From: Diplonema japonicum
Lineage: Eukaryota > Euglenozoa > Diplonemea > Diplonemida > Diplonemidae
Length of the DNA stretch: 64,000 nt
Direction: 5' to 3'
NCBI GenBank assembly: GCA_964019335.1
Contig: OZ025671.1
Location: 558,001 to 622,000 of the forward strand
In this document: in pieces, positions 29,942-40,317 of the stretch
Numbering within the stretch: position 1 is the first letter of the stretch
How the letters are laid out: every line of letters begins with the position of its first letter
Program-made: the position numbers and the translations under genes
Notes under the pieces: generated by a model
Databases searched by the model: none
Seen by the model: the letters and a program-made list of their open reading frames with translations, nothing else
Told to the model about the DNA's origin: nothing

Positions 29942-31783
29942 CTACAGAATGGCTAGGGCCAGGTCGAGCTGCTTACAGCGGGTTGTCTCTGAGAAGCCTG
30001 CTTCTTGCAGGAGGCACAGGGAGTGCGTCAGGTACCACTTGGCACGATCCTCGTGGTTGACCTTAGCGCAGACTCGTGACGCAACCTCGCAATACTCAGA
30101 GAGGGTAAAGGCAACGGGGCCGAGGTTTGCACTACCCCCCTCCACCCAGTAGTGGGACAGGGACAGGCAACGGAGGATCCACAGCGTGCGTGAGTAATTC
30201 TGCGACTTGAAAGATGTCCCAAGCAGCTGTGCCAACAGAGAGGAAATAACGTAGTGCGAAGGGTGCAGCTGCGAGTAGGTCTCAAGGTACTCGTCTAAAG
30301 GTGTCCAGTTGGATGGGTCGTTCTCGATGGTTGCCCGTACCTCGTTCCATTGCTGTGTCGCGTCCTTCTCCAGCCCCTCTAGTTCGCGCATCTTAAAGTT
30401 GTCGCTCTCATTCTCCTTCGACATCGCCCTCACTCCCACCCACTTTGCCCCCTCTCCCACAGGGCAGCTCACTAGTGGTGCCTCATTACCAATGGAACTG
30501 AGCACTTTCTTCAAGAGTTCTTCCTCCAGTTCTACATCACCCGCATATTTGTACTTCTCGTCCTTTTCTGTGAAGCAAAACGACCGTGCCCTGTCGCCCT
30601 CGGTGGAGCACATGTGGCACTTGCACGTAAAGTAGTGTGAGCTCTGTAGCATCTTGTGTCGCTCTGCTGTCGGGTGGTACACAGCACCGTAACTAATGTT
30701 GAGGTCGTCACCTTTGGCAATGTCACGCACCGCCACCACTTTGATCCGTGACTGGCCATCGTCGCCCGTCTTGTGGAGGACAGCCGTCTGGAGGTTCGGG
30801 TTGCAGTCATGCTGGAGGAGCGACGTGAGGGGGAAGACAGCGACACCGTTGTAATCATTCCGCTTGATAGTGATAGAGTTACACTGCACTGTGAGGAGGA
30901 GCTTGACGGCCTGGTCGGGGGTGAGGACGGCTTGATACTGTGGGAGGGAGACCAACGAGTTGATGAACGCGGTGGAAAGGCAAAGGTACTTACGCGTAGT
31001 CTCTGGGTCGGCCTCTTTGAGGGGGCAGTAGAGGTCGAAGACTTTCTTGCAAGGGTGGTCCTTGCGCTGGGCGTTTTCAAGGTACTGCACAAGGATGGGG
31101 AGGGAGCCCTCCTTAAAGGTGACACCAGTGACGGAGATAGGGTTGAGGTCGAAGCCCTGTTCCGCATCTTTGCCCTCCTTTTTCACTCTTTGGAGGACAA
31201 CGACACCTGTGTCTAGCTTCTTGGTCTTCAGCTCGTGGGGGAGGAGTGCTTTGCCCTCACGGGCTGCGTTGCGGAAGGCGTTGATGGCAGTTGAGAAGGC
31301 AGACGACACCAGGCAAGAGGACACGGAAGTGGGTACCTCCAGACATGACTCGTCGTAGAAAAGCACTTCACCTTGCTTGATGTCTCTTGCTGCCTTCAGC
31401 CCCCTCCCTGCGTCCTTCGTGACGTAGGGAGTCACGTTGCGGAAGGCGCCATTAAAGTCCCTTCCTTTCGCCCCGACCACCCACCCTTTATGCGGCCACT
31501 TCAGGCTCTCCTCTGGAATTTCGTCGTCAGAATCCTCATCAATATCTTCCATCTTGCTTGTGGTGGACTTCGCCTGCTTTACTTCCACGTCCAACACCTC
31601 TGTCACCTCCTCGTGTGTGGCTTCCTCCAGCTCTCTTTTCTTCTCTGCCAGCCTCCTTGTTAGATCCTCCTCTTTCGCGGTATAACCCTTCTCAAGCTCA
31701 TTGCGGATTGCTGCAAGTCTCTTTTGTTTCTCTTCCTTCTGCTTCTTCAAGCTAACCAGGTCCATCTCATCCCATTCTCCCAT
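29942..31783 (-). CDS. SMYD-like SET-domain protein, 613 aa
   Basis: The N-terminal 75 residues are a charged coiled coil (KKQKEEKQKRLAAIRNELEK). The SET domain follows: GRGLKAARDIKQGEVLF (about 125-141), LTSLLQHDCNPNLQTA (about 317) as the NHSCxPN-type substrate/cofactor site with HD for HS, GDDLNISYGA (about 354) and the post-SET zinc triad C-x-C-x2-C (CKCHMC, about 384). The remaining 220 residues are helical and TPR-like, as in SMYD proteins. There is no MYND finger between the SET halves, unlike animal SMYD1-3. Protein-lysine methylation is inferred; the substrate is unknown. The acceptor GTTAG lies 9 nt before the ATG. The 3' end is 88 nt from the next start. Confidence 0.85.
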   Translation of the reverse strand: MGEWDEMDLVSLKKQKEEKQKRLAAIRNELEKGYTAKEEDLTRRLAEKKRELEEATHEEVTEVLDVEVKQAKSTTSKMEDIDEDSDDEIPEESLKWPHKGWVVGAKGRDFNGAFRNVTPYVTKDAGRGLKAARDIKQGEVLFYDESCLEVPTSVSSCLVSSAFSTAINAFRNAAREGKALLPHELKTKKLDTGVVVLQRVKKEGKDAEQGFDLNPISVTGVTFKEGSLPILVQYLENAQRKDHPCKKVFDLYCPLKEADPETTRKYLCLSTAFINSLVSLPQYQAVLTPDQAVKLLLTVQCNSITIKRNDYNGVAVFPLTSLLQHDCNPNLQTAVLHKTGDDGQSRIKVVAVRDIAKGDDLNISYGAVYHPTAERHKMLQSSHYFTCKCHMCSTEGDRARSFCFTEKDEKYKYAGDVELEEELLKKVLSSIGNEAPLVSCPVGEGAKWVGVRAMSKENESDNFKMRELEGLEKDATQQWNEVRATIENDPSNWTPLDEYLETYSQLHPSHYVISSLLAQLLGTSFKSQNYSRTLWILRCLSLSHYWVEGGSANLGPVAFTLSEYCEVASRVCAKVNHEDRAKWYLTHSLCLLQEAGFSETTRCKQLDLALAIL

Positions 31784-31982
31784 CTTGCGGTCCTAACGGG
31801 TGTTGCACAGAGGGAAGACGAAACGAAGGAGTGAAGCGGATAAAATAATTAATAGCAGGCGTACAAAAAGAAAAAAAAAGATCCGGGTGAAAGGGGAAAA
31901 GAGGGAAATTAATGACTAAAACAAAGAAGAAAAGCTTTTTTTGGGGGGGGGTATTCAAGAGAAGAGGAAAAAAAAAAAGAAT

Positions 31983-32030
31983 AATATGAAGGAGGCCGGT
32001 GGTTGGCGGCGCCCTGCACAAGAACTGTCT
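31983..32030 (+). repeat. Dispersed repeat family 1, copy C (truncated)
   Basis: Only the left end is kept: AATATGAAGGAGGCCGG followed by TTGGCGGCGCCCTGCACAAG and AACTGTCT, then unrelated sequence. Orientation matches copies A and B. It lies in the spacer between the SET and DeSI genes. Confidence 0.75.
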
Positions 32031-32149
32031 CTTGAAAGAAATGTTTTACCTTTTTTCTTGTGTGCGGGTTGTGTGTAGGAAAAAAAAAAGAAAAAAAAAA
32101 CCCTTTTTTTTTTGTGTAAATGGAACTTTCAAAAAAAAAAAAAAAAAAA

Positions 32150-33073
32150 TCACACGACAAGGGCGGAGATCACAGAAGGTATGGAGTCAGCGAGGCGGTT
32201 GATATATGCAGGGAATTCTAAATCGAGCAAGAGGAGGGACGCGAGGTGTCGAGAAAAGTGATTACAATTCCGGCGAAGGATGTGGTAAGACGAAGCAGGC
32301 CAGGAAGGGGGCAGGTCGAGAACCAAAGCCTGCACTTGGAGCGGCGACAAGGTAGTATCCCCTAAATGAAGAGTACTCGAGTGCCCGCAAGAAGATTTTG
32401 CCGGATGCGTCCACATGATCCCCATATCGCTCGAGAAACAGTATTCTTTGCCATAAACTGAAATCCCTGTGTGGTACGCTGAGACGCCAATCACTAGAAT
32501 ATCGTAGATATTGAGATACACTGGTGCTTCAATGCACAGCCCGAACCGGTGTGGGGGGACATAAGGCACGTCAAGCCCTTGTCCTTCCAGTATTGCGATT
32601 TCTTTCTCTTTTCGTTCGACTACCCCTTCTAAGTATTTTACCTTTTCTTTCAACCGAGCTACTTCGTGTTCCAGTGTTCTTGCCGCGTCGACTGCGTGGG
32701 ACTCTAAGGACAGGGCATTCACGGTGGCCTTGTACTTGAGGTATGTAGCTTGCATTTCGCTCCCCATGATTTCCATCTTTGTTGGGTATCTTCCCTTCAT
32801 GCTTTTGAAGTGCTCCCTGTATGTTGTTAACCTGTCTAAGAGGTGGCCTTTGAGCTTTTCGGTCATTGTTACTGTGGGTTGTGCTTCTTTCAGTTTTTCT
32901 TGCAGCTCGGCGATCATCTTTAGTTTTGTCTCGCACCCTTCGCACTCCCAACAGGTCTCAAAGCTCTCCTCGCTGCCTTCTCCTTCTTCATTGTCTCCAC
33001 TCCACACCACGGTACCTCCTTGGCAGTCGTCGCTTGTGGCTTCACTGCAAGTTTCCGTGTCGTGAGGGTTCAT
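32150..33073 (-). CDS. PPPDE/DeSI-type isopeptidase with N-terminal coiled coil, 307 aa
   Basis: Residues 1-45 are acidic with a CWECEGC cluster. Residues 50-165 form coiled coil (LKMIAELQEKLKEAQ, ARLKEKVKYLEGVVERKEKE). From about 178 comes the PPPDE papain-like fold: VYLNIYDILVIG, the catalytic His in YHTGISVYGKEYCFS (about 200) and the catalytic Cys in RRNCNHFSRHLASLLL (about 270), ending INRLADSIPS as in DeSI proteins. Both catalytic residues are present. Relatives remove SUMO or ubiquitin and act as dimers; the substrate here is inferred only. The coiled-coil extension is not part of typical DeSI-1/2 and may drive oligomerisation or targeting. The acceptor GTGTAG lies 12 nt before the ATG. 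Confidence 0.85.
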   Translation of the reverse strand: MNPHDTETCSEATSDDCQGGTVVWSGDNEEGEGSEESFETCWECEGCETKLKMIAELQEKLKEAQPTVTMTEKLKGHLLDRLTTYREHFKSMKGRYPTKMEIMGSEMQATYLKYKATVNALSLESHAVDAARTLEHEVARLKEKVKYLEGVVERKEKEIAILEGQGLDVPYVPPHRFGLCIEAPVYLNIYDILVIGVSAYHTGISVYGKEYCFSSDMGIMWTHPAKSSCGHSSTLHLGDTTLSPLQVQALVLDLPPSWPASSYHILRRNCNHFSRHLASLLLLDLEFPAYINRLADSIPSVISALVV

Positions 33074-34965
33074 GTGTGCCCAGCCTACACTGATGGGGTT
33101 GATATGAAGGGGAGACAGAACAATTTTGAAGGGATAAAAAAAAAAAAAAAACGGAAAGAAAAAAAAAATAATAATAAGAAAGCGAGAACACTACAAAGAG
33201 GAGGGTGAGAGAAAAAAAAATAAAAGTAAAAAAAGGGAGGGGAAACAGGCACAGAACGGGAGGTGGGGGTGGAAGGAGAGAAAATAAAAAGGGGGGGGGG
33301 GGAGGGGGATGGAGGATGGGGGGATATAAAAAAAAGAAAATATGTGTGTGTGGTTGTGTTGTGTGAGGACAAAAATAAAAGGACAGGAAAGAAACAAGAA
33401 AAAAAATGATACCAGCCCCCAACCTCCCCCCTACTTCTTTTCATAAAGCGATCTCCCCCTCCCGGCATACACTTTGTCGCCCAGTTGCTTTGCTTTGTTA
33501 TCTGAATCAAACACATTTTTTTCTTTTTTTTTCTTTTCTTCCTTCTCCCTTATCAGACGAAAGGGGGCAGCTTCCTTGTCCCATTATGCCCGTAAGAGGG
33601 AAAAAAAAATACTTTTTTTTTGTTTTGTTTTATACAAGCTATGGGGAAGGGAGGGGAAGGGTGGGGGGGGGGAAATAAAAAATCTATCAAAAGTGAACGG
33701 AAAAGTAGAAAATGAAAAGATTTACCGCCCCCCCTCCCCCCTTCCATGCCTTTCCCCCTCCCTCTTTGCAATGCATCGATACAGTTTTCTTCATACTTTA
33801 AACTATCCCAGATGAGTTTTACTTCTGACGATAGCCGTTGTTCGTTGCTAATTAGAAAGTCATTACAAAATTATTTTAAAAAAAAAAGAAAGGGGGGAAG
33901 GGGTAAAGAGGCTCCCCCCCCCCCCGTTTTCTTGTTTCTTTCTTTTTTATTTTTCCTTCCTTCTTGAAGATCTTATAACCGTAAAAAAAAAAAAAAAAAG
34001 AAGAGCAAAAAACATCTACCGAGGTTCCCCCTCTGAAAAAATAAAATAATGAATACCTTTACACTGCCCCCCCCCCCCCCCCCCCAGGCATAGTAGTGAT
34101 GCAAAATGTTTTTCACGCGAATTCATTTTTCGCATTATAACTTTTTCGCATATTTTCACATCACATTGTACTGTGGCCTAAGTAGTTGCAAAAAAAAAAA
34201 GAAGAAAAAAATGAAAATAAAAATGCGAAAAACATTCGTTTCCACCAGTAGGCTAGAGGGGCCCCCAAAAAGGTGATGCAAAACCACTTTCCTGCAAAGA
34301 TTTTCCAAAAAAGAAAAGAAGAAAAACGAGATTCATTAAAGATTTTACCAGGCCCTACCTAGCATGGGAACCGAAATAGCTACTCGAAAGTTTTTTGCAT
34401 CACTTTTCTTAAGGCTAACTTTTACCCCCCCCCCCCCGTAAGCTGGTGAGGGGGAACACACAGTTGCGATTTGATGTGGTAAACGCAAAAAGAAGTAAAG
34501 AGAAACGGCCGGCGGACCGCCCCTGCCCCCCTATCAAAGGAAACACATCAAGCAATTGCTGGCGTGACCTTAGTGGCAAGAAGAGGAAAAAAAGAGGGCT
34601 TATAAAAAAGAGGGGGGGGAAAGAGAGAATAAAAGAAAACAGAGAAAAAAAAAATGGCCGCTGCTTTTTTTTCACCCCCCCCTTTCTTCCTCAGCATTAT
34701 ATAAGAAAGAAGATGGAGGTGCCAGGAGATCACCTAGCATCGTAATTATTTCTTGTTTTTCTGTCCCCATTTTCTTTTTCTTTTTTCCTCGTTTTTTTTT
34801 TTTCTTTTTCTGATCCCAATGCCCCCCTTTTCCCAACTTTTTTTTTTTTTTTGCACCCCAACACCCCCACCCCCAGAATTTAAAAAAAAGTTTTTTTCTC
34901 TCAAGTAGAAAGGCAAGACAAGGAGTAGAGGGAAAATCTGCAGGACACGTAACTCACTTCTAACA

Positions 34966-34992
<27 letters not shown>
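33074..34992. other. Homopolymer spacer
   Basis: Polypurine and polypyrimidine tracts dominate. A dispersed inverted-repeat element occupies 34096-34403. At about 34440-34580 an island of mixed composition is open on the minus strand (FLPLRSRQQLLDVFPLIGGQ) but is short and unrecognised. No gene called. Confidence 0.6.
34096..34403. mobile_element. Inverted-repeat element with nested hairpin (308 bp)
   Basis: GTGATGCAAAA at 34096-34106 is inverted at 34393-34403 (TTTTGCATCAC), and a third direct copy lies at 34273-34283. Nested inside, AATGTTTTTC (34105-34114) pairs with GAAAAACATT (34227-34236), and TTTTTCGCATT (34126-34136) with AATGCGAAAAA (34222-34232). It is non-coding. It looks like a MITE or two overlapping ones; no target duplication is obvious. 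Confidence 0.55.
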
Positions 34993-34998
<6 letters not shown>

Positions 34999-37290
34999 GT
35001 CGTCGTTGCTGCTCTCTGGTTCCTGATCGGGCTTTGGCTCTTCGCCTCCATCGGCAGGCACCTCTACGTTGTCCTGGGGAATGGGTTCTACAGGCTCCTC
35101 GGCGGTTTCGTCAAGGACTTCCTCCGCCTCGATTCCGTGATTGTCATCAGGCTCCTGCAGCATTTCCACATCTTCAATGGGCGCTTCTTCAGCAGGAGGG
35201 GCATCGCGTTCATCCTCTTCGCCTTGCACCTCGTTGTCCCCTTGAGAGTGCATCACAACATCGCCTTCTTCTGCGGCAGCTGGCTGTTGTTGTTCTAGCT
35301 CTTGTTCTTGTTCCTGAGCTTGTGCCTGTGCAGTCTGTGCCTGAGCTACTTGCTCCGCGTCGTCGCTCCGAAGCATCTCGTTCTCCTCCCTTGCACGGTC
35401 CAGCATCCTCGGCCTGGGGTTCCCTGCGAAAAATGCAACATCAGTGTCGCTATCCCCCCTCAGCAGCTGCACGATACCCAGCAGCTTTTCGTTCCCCGCC
35501 AGCTTCTCATCAGACACGATGCCTTCCGTGAGACACTTGGCTGCGATAAGCCTTACATTGGCCACGGTATCCCTTGCCAGTTCCCCGTACGCCGCGATGA
35601 AGTGCTTCTCGAAGACGTCCGTGCACCCTGTCGCGACCACCTCCTTCGCCAGGTATGCGAACATCTGCCTTTTCTGAAAGGACTGTGCCTTGGCGCAGCC
35701 CACGATGTTCTCCAGCAATGTCTCGTACTCGTCGTATGAGCCATCGCACAACCTCTTCAGCACCTTTGCCACCGAGTTGTAGATGGCCTGCCTCACATCG
35801 GACACACTGTCGTCCATCATCCTGGTGCACATGGGGACGAGCTGCTCCTTGCAGAACTCAGGTGACGCAAGTGGCGCAAGGTTGCCTAGTATGCTGCCGA
35901 TAAGCATCCGCAGCCTCCACGAGTCGGTGGTGTCGGTGATGTTGCAGATTTCAGGGATGTACTGCTCCCGCTTCTCCTGCCCCATCACGCCAAGGAACTC
36001 TTCCACGTTCCGCAGGCACCCCACACGCACCTCGTCCAGGTCCTTCAGGAACAGCTCAAAGGCTTCGCTCAAGACGTTCTCCGTTATGTCTTTTCCTACG
36101 ATTTTCGCGATCTCGTGCAAGCTGTACGACAGCGTCTTCCTCACCTTCCACTGCACACCTTTGATCAGCTTCTTGAATGCGGGCTCCAGCTCGCTCCACC
36201 TCTCCTTTCCTATCGTCGCCGCAACAGCAGGGAAGTTAAAGGCGCAGAACTCCGGGTAGTCCGCCTCTGCTCCATTCTCTGTGTCGGAAGCCATGTTCGT
36301 AAACAGTTTAACTAAGGAGGGCGGGCAGGGCTCCGGGTCTGAGTTAAAGGTAAATAAGTAGGGCCCGAGGTTCATGGATGCAGCAACGCGCACCCAACGA
36401 GAGATATCCTCGAGAAAGCTCTTGAAGATGTCGGCGAGCTTGTTATGCCGCACTTCGGGTGTGAGGGCCTCGCTGATGTCTGCGATGGACTCCGCGCACG
36501 CCTTGCGGACGCCCCATATCATGTCCTTCGACAGCGACTCGTAGAGAGGGAAGATCTTGGCTACAGCCTCATCGGGACCGATAGTCTTGCAGAGCTTGCC
36601 AAGGTGGGCCGCTACGGTCTTGCGCACGGAGAAGCCTTGGTCATCGGCCAGCTGCTGGACTTCAGGAACGATCTTGGCGAGACACAGGTCTTTGCCCAGC
36701 AGGGGTGCCAGCTCGTTGCAGAGTTCGGCAGCTACGACTCTGTAGTCTTCAAGGCGCTCGTCGTGTGCCAGCTGCTGGATGACGGAGAGCACGTGGGCCT
36801 CGAACTGCTCAGGACGCACCAAAGTGCACACCTTGAATAGAGCCTCCACTGCGGCACTACCCACATCACTGTTCCTGTCACTCAGCAGCTCGATGCTGAA
36901 GGGAAGGAAGGAGTTCAAGACCTCTTGGTAGCCCTCTTCGCTCTTCCCACTGTCACATACGAATTCAGCTAGAGGATACATCTGCTCTGCCAGTGTTTGC
37001 CTGACAGCTGACTCCGTGTCGTTGACGAAAGCGGGCAGCAGGGGCAGCAGTCTTTTAAGTGTCTGCTCGCGGCCAGCCTCGAGAGCTGTATCCGTGATAT
37101 CCCTCACCAAGACCATCCTCTGCAAGGAAAAGTCCGAACCGTGGTACCTCTCAAGCCTTGTGAGCGAGTCGAGCGTGTCGTCGATGCTATACTCGTTGAA
37201 CAGGAACTCATCGTCGTCTGCCTCGTAGGATTCCTCCTCATCATGATGTGACCCCAGCATTTTGATAGATCCTGTAGGCTGTTGAGACAT
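34993..37290 (-). CDS. PP4R1-like HEAT-repeat phosphatase regulatory subunit, 765 aa
   Basis: Start set at the ATG at 37290 (MSQQPTGSIKMLG), just after a GTGCAG acceptor; the frame upstream is leader. After an acidic head (EESYEADDDEF), HEAT repeats fill about residues 40-620, with IWGVRKACAESIADIS and ISRWVRVAASMNLGPYL closely matching the conserved core of PP4R1, plus VRKTVAAHLGKLC and WRLRMLIGSILGNLAP. The last 130 residues are Gln/Glu-rich and disordered (QAQEQEQELEQQQ). The family scaffolds PP4 (or PP2A-type) catalytic subunits and directs substrate choice. PP2A scaffold A is the main alternative, but the acidic N-terminus and Q-rich tail fit PP4R1 better. No catalytic residues are expected. 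No intron detected. Confidence 0.8.
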
Positions 37291-37293
37291 CAC

Positions 37294-37295
37294 CT
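37294..37295 (-). promoter_or_regulatory. Candidate trans-splice acceptor AG for the PP4R1-like gene
   Basis: TATCAGTGCAG|GTG precedes the ATG at 37290 by 3 nt. This decides the start: the open frame continues 56 codons upstream with non-conserved sequence. Confidence 0.5.
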
Positions 37296-37515
37296 GCACT
37301 GATACAATACAAAAGGGTAGGGAAGGAAGTACGCACGCAGGCTCACGGAGCCGACTCCTCCGAAGTCGACATGGGGCTCGGACACTTATCACGAACACCC
37401 CTTTCACGACGTTCAGGGAGCATGTGTGCTGCGGGCACAGCACACAAGAATTAGTCACTAAAAACAGAAAGTCTCAAGTTCTCTGTGTAAGAAGTGAGAT
37501 AGTACAGCAAAGCTT

Positions 37516-39672
37516 TTAGAGCTTTGCACCGGCCGATTGGCATGTTTGCTCCCAACAGCGAACCCCATCCACGTATGTGGCCAACGGGTCCAACGTGGTG
37601 GGGTCGAGGAGGACAAAATCAGCATCAGCGCCAAAACCAAGATGTCCCTTCCTGTGAGTGTGTGCGTGTGTGTATTGTGTTTTCACATACGTTCTGTGAA
37701 CAGCCAGGGCCTTCGCAGGGTTCCATGTCGCAGTGACGAGTGCATCTGCCGTTGAGCACCCAGTAAACTTGATGAGGTTCCTCACACAATCGATCAGCGT
37801 GGGGACGGCCCCTGCCAGCGTGTCCGTTCCTGTTAGCGTGGCCTTGTTGGCCGTACCACCACCGTAAGCTGCAGGCAGCTGTGTGGCAACAACATCTACC
37901 TCTTTTCCTGCAAGCTTGTACTTTCCTGGTGGCATGCCCATAGCCTCCATGGCGTCGGTCACAAGCACACACCCCTCAGGATGCGCGCGGTACGCGATCC
38001 TGACCGAAGCAGGGTGCGTGTGCAGCCCATCGACGATGATCCCGTAGTACGGCTTCTCCTTCAGGTTCGACCCAAGCACGCCGACAAGTCCTGGGTCACG
38101 GTGCTTGAACGACCTCATCGCATTGAAGAGGTGTGTCACCAGGTTGCTGCCTGCCGTGACACCCGCCTCTGCTTCTGAGAGCGTGGCATTGCTGTGCCCG
38201 AGAGACACCTTGATGCCACGTGCCGTGAGGTCTTTGATGGCGGCCAGCGAGCCTTCGAGCTCGGGTGCCAATGTAACTAGGGCCACTGCGTCCATGCGCC
38301 CATACATGTTTACGACATCTTTGAAGCCGTTGTTGGGCGACCTTACTAGGTTCTTGTCGTGCGCACCGTACTTGAGCTCCGACAGGAAGGGGCCTTCCAG
38401 GTGTGCACCTAACATGTTCGCTCCGCTCGCGAGGCCGCCCTTCTGCGGCAGCAACAACGGGAGAGTCTTCCTGTACACCTCCGGTGCAGAGGTGATGACG
38501 GTAGGGCAGTACGAAGTGCAGCCGTGGGAAAGGATGCCCTTCGATACCGTCACGACGCTCTCCGCCGTGAGGGCGGGGTCTGTGAAGTCGATCCCGAAGG
38601 CACCATTCAACTGGATGTCGATGAAGCCCGGCGAGCAGACTGCACCCTTCCCGTCGACGATGGTCTCTGCCGCATATTCGCTAACCTCTCTTGCCTCCCA
38701 GAAGCGTTGGGCAGGGTTGATAACACGCCCGTTGCGCACCCACAGGTCGTCGCTGACAAGGTCCTTGCCACGCAGCAACTTGATATTTATGACTTTAAGA
38801 ACACCGGAGCCAGGGGAGCAGGGTGGGGTGAGGACGAGACGGGGGAGGGTCGTGGTGTCGAGGTCGTCGTTGTGGAGGGAGTTCCCCTCAAGGGAGCGGT
38901 AGTAGCTGTAGGCGGACTTGGACATCTCCTGGCACGCAGCCTCATCGGCGATGACAGTGCTGTTCTTGTGGTACTGGAAGGCCGTGAAACCAGAGCGGTG
39001 CGAAACGGTGCGATAAGTGAGGGCACTGAGGGCGTCGCATGCTTCGGGGGATGTGGCAATAGTAAGAAGCTCCCTGGTGTTGAGAATAGTGGCGATGCCT
39101 ATCGTGAGACCACGCACAGGGACATGCTCTGGACCACCGAAGGAAGGGGCGTAGAGAATACGGGTGCTGTTCGAAAGCGTCTTTGTGCGTGTCGTTCCCA
39201 CGAGGGAGGAACCTGGCTCGTTGAATCCAAGGTGGCCTGCTGTGTCAGGTGAGACCAGAGCTAGATCGATACCACCCACAGATGCCATAGATTCTTCAAA
39301 AGACGCACACTCCGCTGCTAGGTCCGCTGTGTTCCCATTCAAGGTGTGCACATTCTGAGGCTTGATGTCAATGTGTTTGAAGATCCCTTCCCACGAGACT
39401 GCATGTATAGAGGATGGGTGGGCTTCGTCCAAGTCGCAGAATTCGTGCGTTAGGTAAATAGCTACGTTTTCGAAGCTGACTAATCGTTGCTTGTGGTACT
39501 CAACCAGCACCTTGCACACCTGCATCACCCGGGCCGTGCCGCCAAGCATCAGCACGAAATCCTTTTTCGTCTTTTCTTCATTCTTCTCGAAGTCCAAGAT
39601 CCTTTTCAAGATTATCTTCGCTGTAAACTCGTCCGCTGACTCACAATCTTCTTTGATAAAAACACGTGGCAT
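37516..39672 (-). CDS. NagB-NagA fusion: degenerate GlcN6P deaminase-like domain joined to GlcNAc6P deacetylase, 705 aa, 2 exons
   Basis: Residues 1-280 follow glucosamine-6-phosphate deaminase throughout (GIFKHIDIKPQNVHTLNGN, GHLGFNEPGSSLV), but key sites differ: the phosphate loop TGSTP is GGTARV, the NMDEY general-base Asp is replaced in LTHEF, and the Asp of DGH is lost (DTAGH). Residues 300-700 are N-acetylglucosamine-6-phosphate deacetylase with its metal and catalytic sites kept: GFIDIQLNGAFG, HLEGPFL, LGHSNATL, THLFNAM, DGLHTHP, LVTDAMEAMG. The intron 37652-37690 (39 nt, GTATGTGA...CACAG) is in frame and stop-free; removal gives AVHRTKGHLGFGADADFVLLD. The enzyme should turn GlcNAc-6-P into GlcN-6-P and acetate. 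The N-terminal half may be regulatory or inactive. Cytosolic; no targeting signal. Confidence 0.85.
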   Translation of the reverse strand: MPRVFIKEDCESADEFTAKIILKRILDFEKNEEKTKKDFVLMLGGTARVMQVCKVLVEYHKQRLVSFENVAIYLTHEFCDLDEAHPSSIHAVSWEGIFKHIDIKPQNVHTLNGNTADLAAECASFEESMASVGGIDLALVSPDTAGHLGFNEPGSSLVGTTRTKTLSNSTRILYAPSFGGPEHVPVRGLTIGIATILNTRELLTIATSPEACDALSALTYRTVSHRSGFTAFQYHKNSTVIADEAACQEMSKSAYSYYRSLEGNSLHNDDLDTTTLPRLVLTPPCSPGSGVLKVINIKLLRGKDLVSDDLWVRNGRVINPAQRFWEAREVSEYAAETIVDGKGAVCSPGFIDIQLNGAFGIDFTDPALTAESVVTVSKGILSHGCTSYCPTVITSAPEVYRKTLPLLLPQKGGLASGANMLGAHLEGPFLSELKYGAHDKNLVRSPNNGFKDVVNMYGRMDAVALVTLAPELEGSLAAIKDLTARGIKVSLGHSNATLSEAEAGVTAGSNLVTHLFNAMRSFKHRDPGLVGVLGSNLKEKPYYGIIVDGLHTHPASVRIAYRAHPEGCVLVTDAMEAMGMPPGKYKLAGKEVDVVATQLPAAYGGGTANKATLTGTDTLAGAVPTLIDCVRNLIKFTGCSTADALVTATWNPAKALAVHRTYVKTQYTHAHTHRKGHLGFGADADFVLLDPTTLDPLATYVDGVRCWEQTCQSAGAKL

Positions 39673-40269
39673 TTTTTTCCCCCCCCCTTCCTTTTTTTTC
39701 CCCCTTTACTTTCGTTCTCTCCCTTTGTTCACCCCTCTTTTTTTTCTCTTTGCTTTTGTAAAAAGAAAGAAGAAAGAAAAGAAAAATGGTCTCGGAAAAA
39801 TGGATGAAGAAAAAAAAATGGGGCATTGGTGGGTGGAATAGAGTAAAAAAAAAAAAGAAGAAGAAGAAGGGGAGGGGCGAAGAAGATGGAATAAAATATA
39901 AGAAAAGAGGGGGGGTGAGCCAAACCAACACCAGAAAAGGGGAGGAGGGGTGGAGTAGTTGGATGAGGTCCATCAGTCTTCTCTATTTTCTTCAATTTAT
40001 GCAAAAAAAGAAGAAAAAAGCGAAGAAGAGGGAGGTGTTGAAGATAACAGTGGTAAGTGCTGAAAAAAAAGGGGGGGGGGAGGGTGAAAATGCGTGTACA
40101 AGTAAAAGAGAAAGAAAAAACAACTGAATGAAATGGCACAAATGGGCAGTCTTTTAGCTATCCCCCCCCCCCCCCCCCGTCCTCCTTCCCCTCATCCTTC
40201 CTTCCTTAATTCCCAGTAGGGCTCTAGAAGTAGACTTGTGGGGGCTTATAACACATGAAGGGTACCTTC

Positions 40270-40317
<48 letters not shown>

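Noticed and set aside
35034-36840. Several plus-strand frames of 100-165 codons
   Set aside because: All are shadows opposite the PP4R1-like HEAT protein, whose conserved motifs are on the minus strand.
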